Source of the DNA: Cranoglanis bouderius
Lineage: Eukaryota; Chordata; Actinopteri; Siluriformes; Cranoglanididae
Direction: 5' to 3'
DNA: 64,000 nucleotides
NCBI GenBank assembly: GCA_023630585.1
Contig: CM042535.1
Location: 33,972,399-34,036,398 of the forward strand
The notes under the pieces are model-generated. The model was given only the letters and a program-made list of their open reading frames with translations. It had not been told where the DNA came from and ran no database searches. The translations under genes and the position numbers were made by a program. Each line of letters starts with the position of its first letter. The stretch's first letter is position 1. Positions 12,317 through 24,728 of this stretch are shown here, piece by piece.

Positions 12317-13095
12317 ACTGTGTTGAAATCTTTACTCGGGTCAAGGTAGAAGTAGTTCGTCAAAACTACACTTGTGGGAACAGTGTCCAAGCGTAAATGT
12401 AATCAAGTATTTCAGAGTCAAAAGAAGGGAAACTGAAATGAAAGGAAAGGACAGTTTTTAATATGGTTTCGTGTAACTCATTTCCACAATTTAGTCATCA
12501 AGCAATAGTACAAACATTCATTTTCAATAATCTGTGTTTTTTTTTTTTGTTTTGTTTGTTTTTTTTTTAAATCACGATCTTTTATTCTGTCATTCAGCCA
12601 AAGGCTGTGTGAATAGGATCAATTTAGCATCCGATCATCTACGCTTAGCATCCAATCTAATGTGGTTAGTGCTGGAGCTATCTGTGTGATCTGAATATCC
12701 ACAGACCTACTTCAGTAAAATGTTTCAGTAAAATGCTGGAGTAAACAAAAACTTGTATAAAATGAGGTGTCTCCTTGGCTTCCCTGGAAGCCATGAACTC
12801 TATCTAATGTGAAAAAGCATGTTGAGGCAAGTTTTGCTAATTTCCTAACAGGCTATATTGTTTTCTTTGCTAATACCAGGTTAGCCTAGCATAGAGTCCA
12901 GCAGCTATCATAAACTGGCCAGGCAGCAAGTCAGATTATATCTAATGGTAAATATTGGTTGTTTACAGTATATTTTACATCTGATTAATTCATTAGCATT
13001 TATTACATAGCGTTAGTCATGCATATGAGAAGCGAACTTACAGAAAACGAATGGTGTTTTCAAGGAAAATGGCGCAGTTGCTTCTAACAGTTATA
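12317..13095. other. no recognised feature
   Basis: AT-rich DNA with a poly(T) patch at about 12540-12568. No exon or known repeat recognised. Confidence 0.45.
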
Positions 13096-13661
13096 GACTA
13101 CGTCTACATTAATCCAGACAGATCTGAAAACTGCATTTTCGTTTTAAAACACTCTCCGTCTACACCGGCGTTCCCAAAAATTGCTCGTCCACGCTGAAAC
13201 GTTTGAAAACGCTTACATCCCTATACCGTGCATGCCTGAAAACGTAAGAAGCTTTGAATTGATGCAGCGATGTCAAGGAAAAGCACTGAGTTTTTTTTTT
13301 TAAATGGACAGACGAAGAGCCCAAGACTGTAAAGGTGGAAGGTGGAAATGTAGAGAAAACTGGATATCAGGCACAACAACTGCAGTACAACGTCGTCCAC
13401 CATCTTGTTTGTTTCGAGTAGGACGGGTCACATGACTGCATCACATGACTAAAAACACGTCATCGTGTTTGAATATCTCGACGTTTTCTCAGTCCACACT
13501 ACAACATGAAAACAGCATTTTCAAATGGATCCACTTGGGAGAGCGTTTTCCAGAAGCTCCGTTTTCGCTGCACGAAAACGCTGCCTCGGCGTGGACCGAA
13601 GGCCAGAACGTAGAGACAAAGATGCGTTTACAGATTGGTCCGGATTAATGTGGACGTAGCC
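13096..13661. mobile_element. MITE with GGCTACGTCCACATTAATCC-type ends, 566 bp
   Basis: The left end GACTACGTCTACATTAATCC is the inverted counterpart of the right end, whose complement is GGCTACGTCCACATTAATCC. The interior is rich in GAAAACG words, typical of this teleost MITE type. It is non-coding, and the target duplication is unclear. Confidence 0.8.
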
Positions 13662-14086
13662 TTAGATAGGGAATAATTTTCACATGCAAACATGACATTA
13701 ATTAAAACCATTTACTTTTTTAACACGCGATTAATTTCATTTGCGTCAATTTTTTCGTAAACAAGGCGATGCATGTTATTCAGTTTTTAAAAAGAAATTC
13801 TTTTTAAAACAATTGAACTTTTAATCTTTTTTAAAGTCTGATATTACTGGATCACTCACCAGAAGTCTGCAAAACGAACTATTATGTGTAGTAATGAGCT
13901 TAAAAATAAAGTAATACACTTACTGTTATTGTGGCTTAAGGATAACAGTGTATTTTGGGGGGTTGGGGTGTATAGCAAGAAAGACAGAGTGACATTTAAG
14001 ATGAAATAGATTTTATCTTATGTTTTGTGACAACATCAGACTGAGGGGAATTCACAGGATGGGTTTTATTTTTCGGTGCCTTGTTT

Positions 14087-14104
14087 TGTGTGTGTGTGTG
14101 TGTA

Positions 14105-14136
<32 letters not shown>

Positions 14137-14149
14137 TGTGTGTGTGTGT
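14087..14149. repeat. (TG)n microsatellite
   Basis: Interrupted (TG)n with two TATG variants. Confidence 0.95.
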
Positions 14150-14227
14150 TTGGGGGGAGGCAGTGTGCAGCGTCTGAAACGCAGGATGTATCAATCAGTC
14201 ATAAACCAGACTGCAGGTGTTTCCAAG

Positions 14228-14231
<4 letters not shown>

Positions 14232-14283
<52 letters not shown>

Positions 14284-14621
14284 CGCTCTCTCACACACAC
14301 ACACAGAAAGTCAGGACCTCAGGTCACTGAGCTGAAACGGAGCTATTGTGTGCCCATTAGTGCCCCTTCTTATGGTCAGAGGAGCCTTTGTACCCAAAAC
14401 AATACACACACACACACACACACTTATTGAGAACAATAGCAGCAAGCGGTCAACCTTCCTTGGAGACAATCTGTACAAGAACTGGAGACAGACAGGCCGA
14501 ACATTTGACGGATATTTTCTTTGTGCATTGTGTGCATTACAGTTTTACTCCCGTGGCCTGGAAAAGGTGTTTAATTTTGACATTATTTTAGCTCTGCTCA
14601 CATGTGACCTGTGTGCGTCAG

Positions 14622-14671
<50 letters not shown>
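14232..14671. repeat. two (CT)n tracts and (CA)n between them
   Basis: (CT)n at 14232-14279 and 14626-14671; (CA)n at 14403-14424. Confidence 0.95.
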
Positions 14672-14674
<3 letters not shown>

Positions 14675-14779
14675 CTCTCGAGTGCAGATTTGTAGCACTT
14701 AACAAGCTGAGTGCTATAGAAAGAGGTGAGTTCTCAGAGGATACCATATGACTTGCATGGACTACATTAACACACCTTT

Positions 14780-14835
14780 AGACACACACACACACACATG
14801 CACACACGCACACACACACACAAACACACACACAT
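14780..14835. repeat. (CA)n, imperfect
   Basis: Imperfect (CA)n with TGCA and CGCA interruptions. Confidence 0.9.
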
Positions 14836-14997
14836 TTTGCTGAGGGACTATGAGAGTATTTGCTGCTAGCTGCAGGGACTCATGGGTATTTTTTTACCTG
14901 CAGTTATTCCTGGAGGAAGAAGCACACTATTAACATTAACTACACACAAACAGAAAAACAACCTGGACGCGACAGAGAGAGAGAGAGAGAGAGATGT

Positions 14998-15219
<222 letters not shown>

Positions 15220-15612
15220 GCTGCACAATCATGTTAGTGAACAATATTTGACCAACAAATCAACCAATCACTAGATCTCTTTTCCATCTGTATTATTTTC
15301 TCGCACACAAATGTCTCGTTTCAGAGTCAGCAGTTTAAGAGGAAAAGTTACGCTTAAAATTATTTACACAGGAACAGTTACACATATTCAGAGTCGGGTT
15401 ACACACCTGATTAAGTTGATTTTCTGTGTGTTTGCCTCGGAGATTTCTTCCAAAATTGGGTTTTTTCAAATGCATCTAGACCACTGCTTGTAAACACAAA
15501 CACTTGCCTTAATCCTGAAGAAAAAAAAAATCAGGGGATAGAAAATGCGGACTGAAAACAGAAAAAGCTTTTTTTTTTGCTGTAAAATGTAATATGATGT
15601 AAAATATAAACG

Positions 15613-16147
15613 GTAGCATTTTACAATAACAGTACACGAATAATCATGCGCTAATACCTTTATTAATACTTACTTAAATATTCACCAATGATGAGCTAAA
15701 GCATGTACTAATCATGAACTAATGATAATGACGTGAGTCTTATGAAAAGCCCACCTTAAGTACATGTTAGTATATGTTTGTTAGTTAATGTATTAATCAA
15801 CACGTAGTGGTAAACTAAATCAAACATGCTCTATAAGTAAGAATATGAATTAAATGTGCATAATTTCTAATTGTTTATAGAATTTGACACGTGCAACTCC
15901 TTACACAAACATCACTGGATGGCGTTGAGATGAAATTATTTGTAATTATTGGTGTTTGTTATTAGTGCGCCTCTCAACGTTCGATAAGGAGGATCAGTGT
16001 AAATTATGAAGGTAATCCAGCGCCATCCAATGACGTTCTTCAAACCTCTGATTTGAAGCTGATTTGATTGCTGACTCTGAATCAAGACATTTGTGTGTGA
16101 GAAAATAGCGCATGATTATTCATGTACTGTTATTGTAAAGTGTTATC
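15613..16147. mobile_element. MITE with about 37-bp TIRs
   Basis: The left arm 15617-15653 (containing TTACAATAACAGTACACGAA) pairs with 16106-16142 with two mismatches. A second, inner inverted pair (ACTGGATGGCG / CGCCATCCAATG) lies near 15915 and 16020. Non-coding. Confidence 0.85.
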
Positions 16148-16839
16148 ATAAAAACAAGAGAAATAAAAAAAGGCTAACACGGTGATATATGAACAAGAAG
16201 ATGGCAAGCATCGAAATAAATCTAATAGGAGTCTGGTGTATTGTTGATATATGCCTGCATGAATAGTCCTATTTGTAGTTATCGCTGCATATTCGTGCCC
16301 ATGGTTTGAAGGATAAACTGACCAAGCACTCGTCTCCAATCTTTAGGTTCATTAACAAATTTATCCATTAAAAATTTCTGTCATCGCGATGAGCGAAGTC
16401 TGGGATTAGGATGCATCTCCCCCAGTGTACTCTGTGCAAAAAAAAAAACCCAAAAAACCAACGTTTTCGTAGACTTTGAAGGGACGATACTATTATTTAA
16501 TACTGTCATATTTATGTCTATAATTTTGCCCTCAAATGGCATTTTTACATTTTACATTTAATTTACATTTTGTATTTACAGCCCAAAACATACATTTCAG
16601 TGTGATATATTGCCAGACAGTGGCGCTGGACTTATTAGTGATCCTCGCGCAAGCTGATATTTCTTTGGTATTCAATCCTCAATACACACTCTTAACTCAA
16701 ATCTGAATAAGACCTGTAATGAAGTAATAGTGATCGGAGTCTATATTTGTTTTCAAACTCACTGCATCTGAATTGTTTTCCCGTTTGTAGTATTCGCTGC
16801 CTTCTTATTACATTTTGATTATAAATGTTTGTAAATACA
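16148..16839. other. no recognised feature
   Basis: AT-rich unique DNA, short poly(A) at about 16438-16449. Nothing supported. Confidence 0.45.
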
Positions 16840-17637
16840 CAGTGCGATATAACAAGTCTACACATCACTGTTAAAACATTAAAGACACTGTGGCAAAATT
16901 AAAGGAGCTGCAGGAATAGCTGGCAAGTACTGGTCACTCACTGCATGTGACAACAATCTCTCGTATTATCACTTGTTTGGGCTGTGGGGTAGGTGGCTAG
17001 ATGGAAGGCCTTTGTCCTGAAAGGAAAAAAAAAAAAATCCAAAACACTCCAAGCCTGCCTAAATCTCCCCAAACCATGAGGCAAAATCTGTTATGGTCTG
17101 ATAAGACCAAGGTAGAACATTTAGGGCGCAATTCTACCAAAAAAACACACAAAAACTCGATAGCTTATCACCCACAGAACACCATACCCATGGTGAAGCA
17201 TGGTGGCGGAAGCATCATGCTATGGGGCTGCTTCTCTTCAGCTGGGACTGAGGCCCTAGTCAAGACAGAGGGAATCATGGATAGCTCCAAATACCAATCT
17301 ATTTTACCACAAAATCTGCAGGCCTCTGTTAGGCAGCTGAGGATGATTGGCGAATCAAGATGTACTAAGTTGTTAGACTCTTAGCCAAAAAGACTGAGTG
17401 CTGTATTAAGCAAAAAGGTGCCTAATACCAAAGTATTAGTTAAAGGGTGTGCACACTTAAGTTTTTCTTTTTCTATTTTTTTTTTCTTTAAAAGGTTTTT
17501 GATTTGTTTTGCACTTTAAATTTGTTGGTTGCTATATAACATTTTAGGTGGATTAAGCTCTGAGATGAATTGTCTTGGTTTTATTAGATTTTTTTTTGCA
17601 GTTTTAACGGTGGTGTGTAGACTATTTATATTCACTG
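16840..17637 (+). mobile_element. Tc1-like element (family 4), internally deleted, 798 bp
   Basis: The ends are CAGTGCGATATAACAAGTCT and a right terminus (complement CAGTGAATATAAATAGTCT), each next to TA. A second copy of the family is at 28775-29864. A decayed transposase lies inside. Confidence 0.85.
17001..17384 (+). pseudogene. Tc1 transposase remnant, middle part only (family 4)
   Basis: A 127-codon frame contains LLWSDKTKVEHLG (first catalytic Asp) and VKHGGGSIMLWGCFSS, then degenerates before the second Asp. The N-terminal DNA-binding domain and C-terminus are missing. Confidence 0.85.
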
Positions 17638-18161
17638 TAAACACTTTTAAACCAGCCACACGTTTTTATAACAAAAATAGGTCAGATGTTGTATGTTCAA
17701 ATATTAATGGTAAAAATTCCGAATGAACATTTTCATTTCCCTTTCAGAATGTGTATAAATATTCTCTAACTTTTTTAACTCAACTTTTGCATTAACGTGT
17801 ACATCAAATATGTTCAATTTTCAAAAATCTTTACAAGATTATAAAATCTTTCAAAACTGTTTTTCATTAATAGTGTGTCTAAGGAAATGTAAAATAAATA
17901 TTGTTAACTGAAATGAACGGTGATTGTTGATTGTAGAGGGAAGTGTTGTTGATTGTAGGCACTCAGACGTCAGGGCGCCGCAGGCAGCAATGCTCCAGTC
18001 TTGATGAGGAGCGTTCACCTCCCCTCGCTGTTTCTAAGCCATGCCCACACTGATTGCATGTGTCCTTACTGTGCCAGTTGATGGTGTTTTAACAGGCTTT
18101 ACACAATAACTGACCATCTGATACAGAAGATGTTGAAGTACTGATAACCTCTTAACTGACA

Positions 18162-18204
<43 letters not shown>

Positions 18205-18527
18205 CCTTGTTATCTATATGTACAAATGGGGCTGGAAGTCATCGTTAAGCCTTATTTTAAAAATGGAATAAATGGAAATGGTGGACAAAAAAACTACGAT
18301 CATCAATCTACATGATCAGCAAAAAAAAAAAAGTTTAATTCTGTCCAATTAAAGAAAGAGCATATCATCATTACTTGAAAAAAGTTTTTTTTTTAAACGT
18401 GTCCAGTTCTAAACTAATATCTTTAATGTAATGATGCAAATTTGCCAGTTTTTATTAATGAACGACACATTAGATGATCCATTATCACATGTTGTTGCCA
18501 TATGGCAACATTTTACCATTTAACAAA
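17638..18527. other. no gene; (AAT)n
   Basis: (AAT)n at 18162-18202. The remaining sequence is AT-rich and unrecognised. Confidence 0.6.
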
Positions 18528-19170
18528 TAGAGGTGGACCGATAATGGATTTTACCGATACCGATAACTAAGTTGGGCGGAACCTGCCGATGACCGAACTG
18601 ATACTGAATGAAAACGTAACACTCAGAGTGAAATATTACTGAACTTCATTACAAAAACAAACAGTACTGACTGTACCGTGAAAATGTACTGTTCTTTTTA
18701 AAAATGAAATAAATATATAAATATTAATATATTTATACTATTAATAAATATTCAAATAAATAAAAGATATACATCGAAAATGAAGAAGAAGCTTTTATTT
18801 GTCGCATATACATTACAGCACAGTGAAATTCTTTTCTTCACATATCCCAGCTTGTTAGGAAGTTGGGGTCAGAGCACAGGGTCAGCCGTGATACGGTGCC
18901 CCTGGAGCAGAGTGGGTTTAAGGGCCTTGCTCAAGGGGCCAACAGTGGCAGCTCGGCAGTGCTGGGGCTTGAACCTCCAACCTTCTGATCAGTAACCAAG
19001 AACACTTCAAATAACACAACAAAATTTCTCAGTGATAGTTTTTATTTCGCCTCTAGAGGCTGCTCTCGTACTGTATAATACAGTGTGGATTTTTGCCGAT
19101 AACCGATAGTTTCATCAATTGGTAATCGGTGCTGATTAATCGGCAAAACCGATCAATCGATCGACCTCTA
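18528..19170 (+). mobile_element. hAT-type MITE, copy 1, carrying an inserted SINE-like element
   Basis: Starts TAGAGGTGGACCGAT and ends ATCGATCGACCTCTA, a terminal inverted repeat. The 8-bp flanks TTAACAAA (18520-18527) and ATAACAAA (19171-19178) match at 7 of 8, as expected for a hAT target duplication. The interior is rich in CCGATAACCGATAG words. A foreign repeat interrupts it at about 18779-19006. Confidence 0.88.
18779..19006 (-). repeat. SINE-like repeat (second family) inserted in the hAT MITE
   Basis: Compared with MITE copies at 39728 and 46689, this stretch is extra. Read on the - strand it runs from GTTACTGATCAGAAGGTTGG through a tRNA B-box-like GGTTCAAGCC word and ends near AGCTTCTTCTTC. 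A related fragment on the + strand is at 62585-62705. No clear target duplication. Confidence 0.65.
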
Positions 19171-19825
19171 ATAACAAAACACTCAAAATATATAAACTTG
19201 CTTAAATGACAAAAAAATATACTGTATGTTAACTTATCTCAGATAGTGTTTCAGTTTTTTTTCCTTTAAGTAGTTTTGCCTAAATATTTAAATATTTTCC
19301 TTCACCATGCCATGCCATTGCATAAAAGGAAGTGCAAACATCACTTCCTGGTCATCTGACATTTTTTTTTATGTCATGTCAAAATTAAAGCTCCCCTCTT
19401 CCAGTTATATAGGAAAATAGTAGTTTTGTATTTAAAAAATTGGAGATAAATTAATTGTTGACTTATTTCTTCTCACCTGGTTTCTGAATGTTGGTTTACG
19501 TTTTGGAAAAAAAAATTATTACATATTGAAATCTGTTATGTTTTTGGTTTTGTTGCTGGTTATTTCTTTGTAGAAGTTGGCGAGGACCACCCAATTGTTA
19601 TTTAGGCCCTGATAAATAAAAGCATAGAATTCCCATGACTGTAACTATAATGCTGAACCATAACCAATCATCAGCCTCTCTTTTTTTTTTCTCTTGCTAG
19701 AAGTTAATAAGACAAAAAAAAAGCACAGCTTGTCATGTTAGAAAGCAAAGTGCGCTTCCTGAGAATTTTCCCATAGTGGAAAACTTACTGACTGTTACAA
19801 AGCACTGACACTGGAGACTCCTTCC
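19171..19825. other. no recognised feature
   Basis: AT-rich DNA with short poly(A)/poly(T) runs. Confidence 0.45.
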
Positions 19826-20068
19826 ACCCATCCATCCATTTTCCATACTGCTTATTCTACTCAGGGTCACGGGAAGCCTGGAGCCTATCCCAGGGAACTC
19901 AGGGCACAAGGTGGGGGACACCCTGGACGGGGTGCCAACCCATCGCAGGACACAATCACACACATTCACACACCCATTCCCACACTACGGACAATTTGGA
20001 AATTCGAAATTCGAACTCCCAACCCCGAAGGTGCGAGGCAAACGTGCTAACCACTAAGCTACAGTGCA
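19826..20068 (-). repeat. tRNA-headed SINE-like repeat (main family)
   Basis: On the - strand it reads from the tRNA-like head (GTAGCTTAGTGGTTAGCACG) through the B-box-like region to the (TGGA)n tail. A central part is missing compared with full copies. No clean target duplication. Confidence 0.75.
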
Positions 20069-21070
20069 AACGTTAAATAAACATTTTTTTCCCCTCAGAA
20101 AATGTCACCGTATCAACAAGATATGACATTTCTCTTTGTTAAATAAGACGTTTTGCATCTATTATGTCGAGCATCTGCCATACAAGTCCCTGTGAATGTG
20201 TTGTCACTATAGAAACAATAACACATTAGAATGGGCGCATTAATATGAACCTTCGAGTAAACTGTAGGTGTTAAATCAGTCCTGGATCTTCTGTTGTATA
20301 GTAACTTTGGCAAGGTGAACAATCATCTGAATTGCTTTCTCTCAGATGTTACTGCTCGATGAATGTATACATGGAGAAATTGTAATCGCTGAAGCACTGA
20401 AAACTGTAACGCCAACTTAAAACTAAAATGCACTTCTACGCAATTTTATGGCAGGTTGTTAAATGGGTCAAGCATTTAAGTCAAGTTTGTTTTTGTTATT
20501 GTCATTCCTCTCTCTCTCTCTATTTTATAATATTATGTTTTTTTTTCCCGTCAAAAGCAAATTCACAGGGCTCTAATATTTCATCTCATTCTTGCATGAC
20601 TTTTTTTTTTTTTTGAGTCAAATGAGTCAAATCCTAATTATACTGAAGTTCATCCATTTAAGGGTGAATCTGTTTGAACAGTGGCTCTCTGACAGTCCTG
20701 GCGTTTAAACCCACAACAATTCTGTCACTAGCAGACATATTGCTTCATGGCACGGTGTAGTAATTTACACCAGTCTGCGCCCATTAATTACTAGCAGTCA
20801 CAACACGTATCCAGGTCGCTTCTGGCTTAATGACCCGGGGAAGGTGCAATATTATCAGTCGATTTTAACCGGGTTATTAAATTACAAGTTCAATCATGTC
20901 TAATTTTGTTGCCTTGTTGGCTCAGGAACTGGTTACAGGAGCTCATATGGTTAAATCGTAATGAAAACTTTTACAATATTTTTCCCAACATGAATCTTTG
21001 TACGTGGACAATCACTTTATAACCATGTTTATATCAGAGAGACTGGGAGTAACAAGGTGAAATAAAACTG
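20069..21070. other. no gene; possible conserved non-coding sequence
   Basis: Mostly non-repetitive. The stretch about 20640-20960 is complex, lacks simple repeats and has several TAAT-core words (ATTAATTACTAG), the look of a regulatory element. This is a guess without an alignment. Confidence 0.3.
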
Positions 21071-21425
21071 ACTGGTGTTTATCCATCCATTTCCTGTAAC
21101 GCTTATTCTACACTGGGTCCCAGGGAGCCTGGAGCCTATCCCAGGGGACTCTGGGCACAAGGCAGGGGACACCCTGGACAGGGTGCCAACCCATTGCAGG
21201 GCACACCTGCACACACACACACTATGGACAATTTAGAGATGCCAATCAGCCTTCAATGCATTTCTTTGGACTGGGGAGGAAACCGGAGTACCCGGAGGAA
21301 ACCCCCGAAGCACAGGGAGAACACGCAAACTCCGCGCACACAGGGCAGGAATCAAACCCCCAACCACGGAGGCTCGAGGCAAACAAGCCTAACCACTAAG
21401 CCACCGTGCCCCAACTGGTGTTTAT
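21071..21425 (-). repeat. SINE-like repeat (main family), full length with 12-bp target duplication
   Basis: The element occupies 21083-21413 on the - strand and is flanked by perfect ACTGGTGTTTAT duplications (21071-21082, 21414-21425). It has the head GGCACGGTGGCTTAGTGGTT, a body and a CCATCC-type tail. The variable-length duplication marks it as a retroposon. Confidence 0.9.
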
Positions 21426-21461
21426 ATTATTAATAATTTAGGTGAGGGTGCTGCTGTTGAA

Positions 21462-21521
21462 TGCTTAAAATTGTAAGTCGCTCTGGGTAAGGGCATCTGC
21501 CAAATGCCGTAATTGTAATTT
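21462..21521 (+). repeat. short teleost repeat tail
   Basis: The GTAAGTCGCTCTGGGTAAGG / CATCTGCCAAATGCC motif is a familiar tail of teleost retroposons. A relative is at 61770-61825. Confidence 0.5.
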
Positions 21522-21627
21522 GCTCTTTCTGGCTTCTTGGTCACATTGTTCTCCCTCGTATTAACTCTGAGAGAGGAAAAACGCCTGTTATGTGAGTGAT
21601 AACGTAACTTGTCTCACAACATTAAAT

Positions 21628-21657
21628 CAACTATACACTATGTGTAGTGTATAGTTG
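21628..21657. repeat. perfect 13-bp hairpin with 4-nt loop
   Basis: Arms CAACTATACACTA and TAGTGTATAGTTG are separated by TGTG. Confidence 0.85.
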
Positions 21658-21726
21658 GTTTATGTGTAGTGGATGTTTCCATCGCCAACAAGTGTAGTGC
21701 TTGTTACTAATTTGTATGCCCGAAAA

Positions 21727-21734
<8 letters not shown>

Positions 21735-21822
<88 letters not shown>
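21735..21822. repeat. (AT)n, 88 bp
   Basis: Uninterrupted (AT)n after poly(A). Confidence 0.97.
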
Positions 21823-21825
<3 letters not shown>

Positions 21826-22187
21826 AAACAGGAAGCAAGCTATTGAAGATAAACAATTTCAGACATTTAACCTTGCTGTGACCTTGACCCTGTTTGGATC
21901 CAGTTCCAAAATCAGTTCATCTACTGGTTACAGTGATAATTCCATATAAATCTTTCAAACATTCAACCACTTGTTCTTGAGATATCTCTCTAATGAGAAT
22001 CTCAGATGGACACATCTTCCCTTTTGAGTCTTTAGGTTTCTCCCTCATGTCTTCTCAGGGAGGTTTTCCTCACCACTGTTGCCTCTGACTTGCTCATCAG
22101 GGATCTAAGTCTAAATGCATATCCAAATTTCTTTGACAATGTCCATTATATAAATAATGAATGAAGTTTTATTGATTTGAAAACATA

Positions 22188-22516
22188 ATGCTTCCACCCT
22201 CACACCTCCAGGGTTGGGAGTTCGAATCCCGGCTCCTGTGCGTCCCTGTGTGCGCGGAGCTTGCATGTTCTCCCCATGCTTTAGGTGTTTCCTCCGGGTA
22301 CTCTGGTTTCCTCCCCTAGTCCAAAGACATGCATTAATTGGCATTTCCAAATTGTCTGTAGTGTGTGAATGTATGTGCGATTGTGCACTGTGATGGACTG
22401 GCACCCTGTCCAGGGTGTCCCCTGCTTTGTGCCCAGAGTTCCCTGGGATCGGCTCCAGGCTCCCCATGACCCTGAGTAGGATAATTGGTATGGAACATGG
22501 ATGGATGCTTCCACCC
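22188..22516 (+). repeat. SINE-like repeat (main family), 5'-truncated, 12-bp target duplication
   Basis: The element occupies 22200-22504, lacks the tRNA-like head, and ends in (ATGG)n. Identical ATGCTTCCACCC words flank it (22188-22199, 22505-22516). 5' truncation plus a perfect duplication indicates target-primed insertion. Confidence 0.9.
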
Positions 22517-22539
22517 CCTAGTGGTAGAGGCATAAAAAA

Positions 22540-22690
22540 AACCACTTGGGATTTGCAGTTATTGGAAAATAATCAACTTTGTGGTAGCAGCAGTAACTCC
22601 GCTTCATGCCAGGCCTCATCAAACCACACCATTTTCTGATAACTGCATGTGTCTTATTCCTCACATAAGTCATACAATTGTATTGCCATA
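22540..22690 (-). repeat. family B fragment
   Basis: GAAAATAATCAACTTTGTGG...CAGCAGTAAC resembles 2970-3060 and 9530-9555. Diverged. Confidence 0.45.
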
Positions 22691-22902
22691 AAGTAACAAG
22701 AGAAGGCCTGGGACAATTGGACATCCATAGGTAGCAGACATTGTTATTTAAAAACAGTGAATTCATATCACTGAAATGCAGTTAAATATGAAACGTTGAA
22801 ACTCAGGAGTTCAGAAAAGACATGCAACTTGATTGAGATTCTGGGCGCAAAAACCTTTCTATCACGTCTATAGTGGGCTGGAAGCACCTCAGTAATTGCA
22901 TT

Positions 22903-22942
22903 CCTCTTCCTCCTCCTCCACCTCCTCCTCCTCCTCCTCCTC
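22903..22942. repeat. (CTC)n
   Basis: Trinucleotide CTC tract, slightly imperfect. Confidence 0.95.
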
Positions 22943-24143
22943 GGCAAAACCGCCTGTAAACTCGGCAGCCTACATTGAGAAGATAATGCATCTACCTCCC
23001 TATCCACAGCTGCACACAGATTAGACGAAAGATTATCAATAGGACGTTCCTGTTGGTGCTGTTTATGATTAAATCCAGACAGCACGGTCTTTTAGAAATA
23101 GACGTTTGCAGGATTCATAATAAGAGCTAGTAATACGATTTCAATAAATCATTTTAACTAGATTAAACCCGCAGGAGCTCCATGCCATTTGAATTTGGTT
23201 ACAGTGGTGGAAATCACAAGCCTCCATTATCAAAATAATTATTATTGTGTTATTATAGTCATTAGCCAATTTGACTGGCCGGTTGAACCAAATGGGTTTA
23301 ATCCAAACCCCAGTAACTTAAAAACACGTATCAACTTGAATCTAATGAGCATTTTAGTGAAGAATGTGAGTGGAAAATTCAGGATTTAAAAAAAAAAAAG
23401 CTCTAGGGCTCCAATTAATAGCCCAAAAACATTGAAATGAGAGTCTAGTATTTGAGAAAAGCTGGATTATGTTAACAAAATAAATTTGTACATGTTTTTT
23501 GCCCTCGTCCACTAAACTTTTAGTCATGGACTAAAGCATCGGCAGACGTTTCAAGGTTTTTTTTTTCCTGGATTTTATTATGGGTCAAAGATGATGTCTT
23601 TTTGGTATCTGAAGGCTGTTTGTTTTTCAGAAAATGATTCATATGCATAAATGTTATATAATTTTATCCCATGCTCACTTTTCAGTTATTTACAGTTAGA
23701 ATTAGACATATGGAGACATTTTTGAACAACAACAAAAAAAAGATTACTTGCTGTTATAATACTAATTCGTAGCTGATACGAAAAAGCTAAAGTCCAGATA
23801 GACCTGAATGAAGTGTAAAATAATATGAAGGCAGCAACTGATTTTAAAATAGATTTAGACTCAGATTAGACTACAGCAAAATTTTCAAGCTTCTTCCCGA
23901 ACTTTTCATGCATCATAGATGAGACGTGTCATTTATTATTATTATTTTTTTCATATTATGTAATGTTATTCCACTCCCACTACATTTATCTTATAAAGTG
24001 GTGGACAGGCTGTTACGTATGGTATTAAGGGGAAAATGGAGTTCCAAAGCATAATATGCCATTCAGAATAACAGACCACATTACAATTCTAACCCAATAA
24101 AATAAAAAAAAAAGAATTTATTGCTAAAAAATATGAACCCTTT
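22943..24143. other. no recognised feature
   Basis: AT-rich unique DNA with short homopolymers; no exon or element ends seen. Confidence 0.4.
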
Positions 24144-24640
24144 CTAGCAGTACATGGGCGTTCCATTCCACCGACATATCGGACAGTTTCAGTCAGTATA
24201 AACAAATGAATGATTTTATCGCCACAAGTGTAAATGTTATAAGATTAATCAGGACACTGTTGGGTTTCTGAGTGTAGAGTATCATGACCCTGGGTTTGGC
24301 TGCTGGTGAGCAGGGCAATTGGAAAAGGGGAGGGGTGTGAACTGCCCGCTGGGTAAACAATTCACACCTCTCCATAATAACACTGGTACAGAGATAAAAC
24401 GGACAGCACAACTAAAGCTTTTTTGATAGTTAAACACCGTATACAACTGCGTTATACAATTATAACATTTAAACCTAGTAGGCTAGGTAAAAAAAAAAAA
24501 AAAACTTATGAAAAACTGCAAATTCTTAAAGCCACGTGTGTCTGTTTTCATACAGTATGAGCCAGTATGGATTATTATGGAGTGTGACATCACAAATAAA
24601 TTCGACGCTGAAAACCAACCGCCAAAACAGGTGGAAATTT
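24144..24640 (+). repeat. dispersed repeat family C, copy 1
   Basis: Matches 36621-37020 in order and orientation. Shared blocks include CAGGACACTGTTGGGTTTCTG, GCTGCTGGTGAGCAGGG, AACAATTCACACCTCTCCA and GTGTGACATCACAAAT. It is not coding, and no terminal repeats are resolved. Confidence 0.75.
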
Positions 24641-24728
24641 TTCACAATTGTTTTTATGGTTTTATATGGTTCAGAGCAAACCTTTTTTTTTTTTTTTTTT
24701 TTTTTGAAAAAGCAAATATGCATATTTA

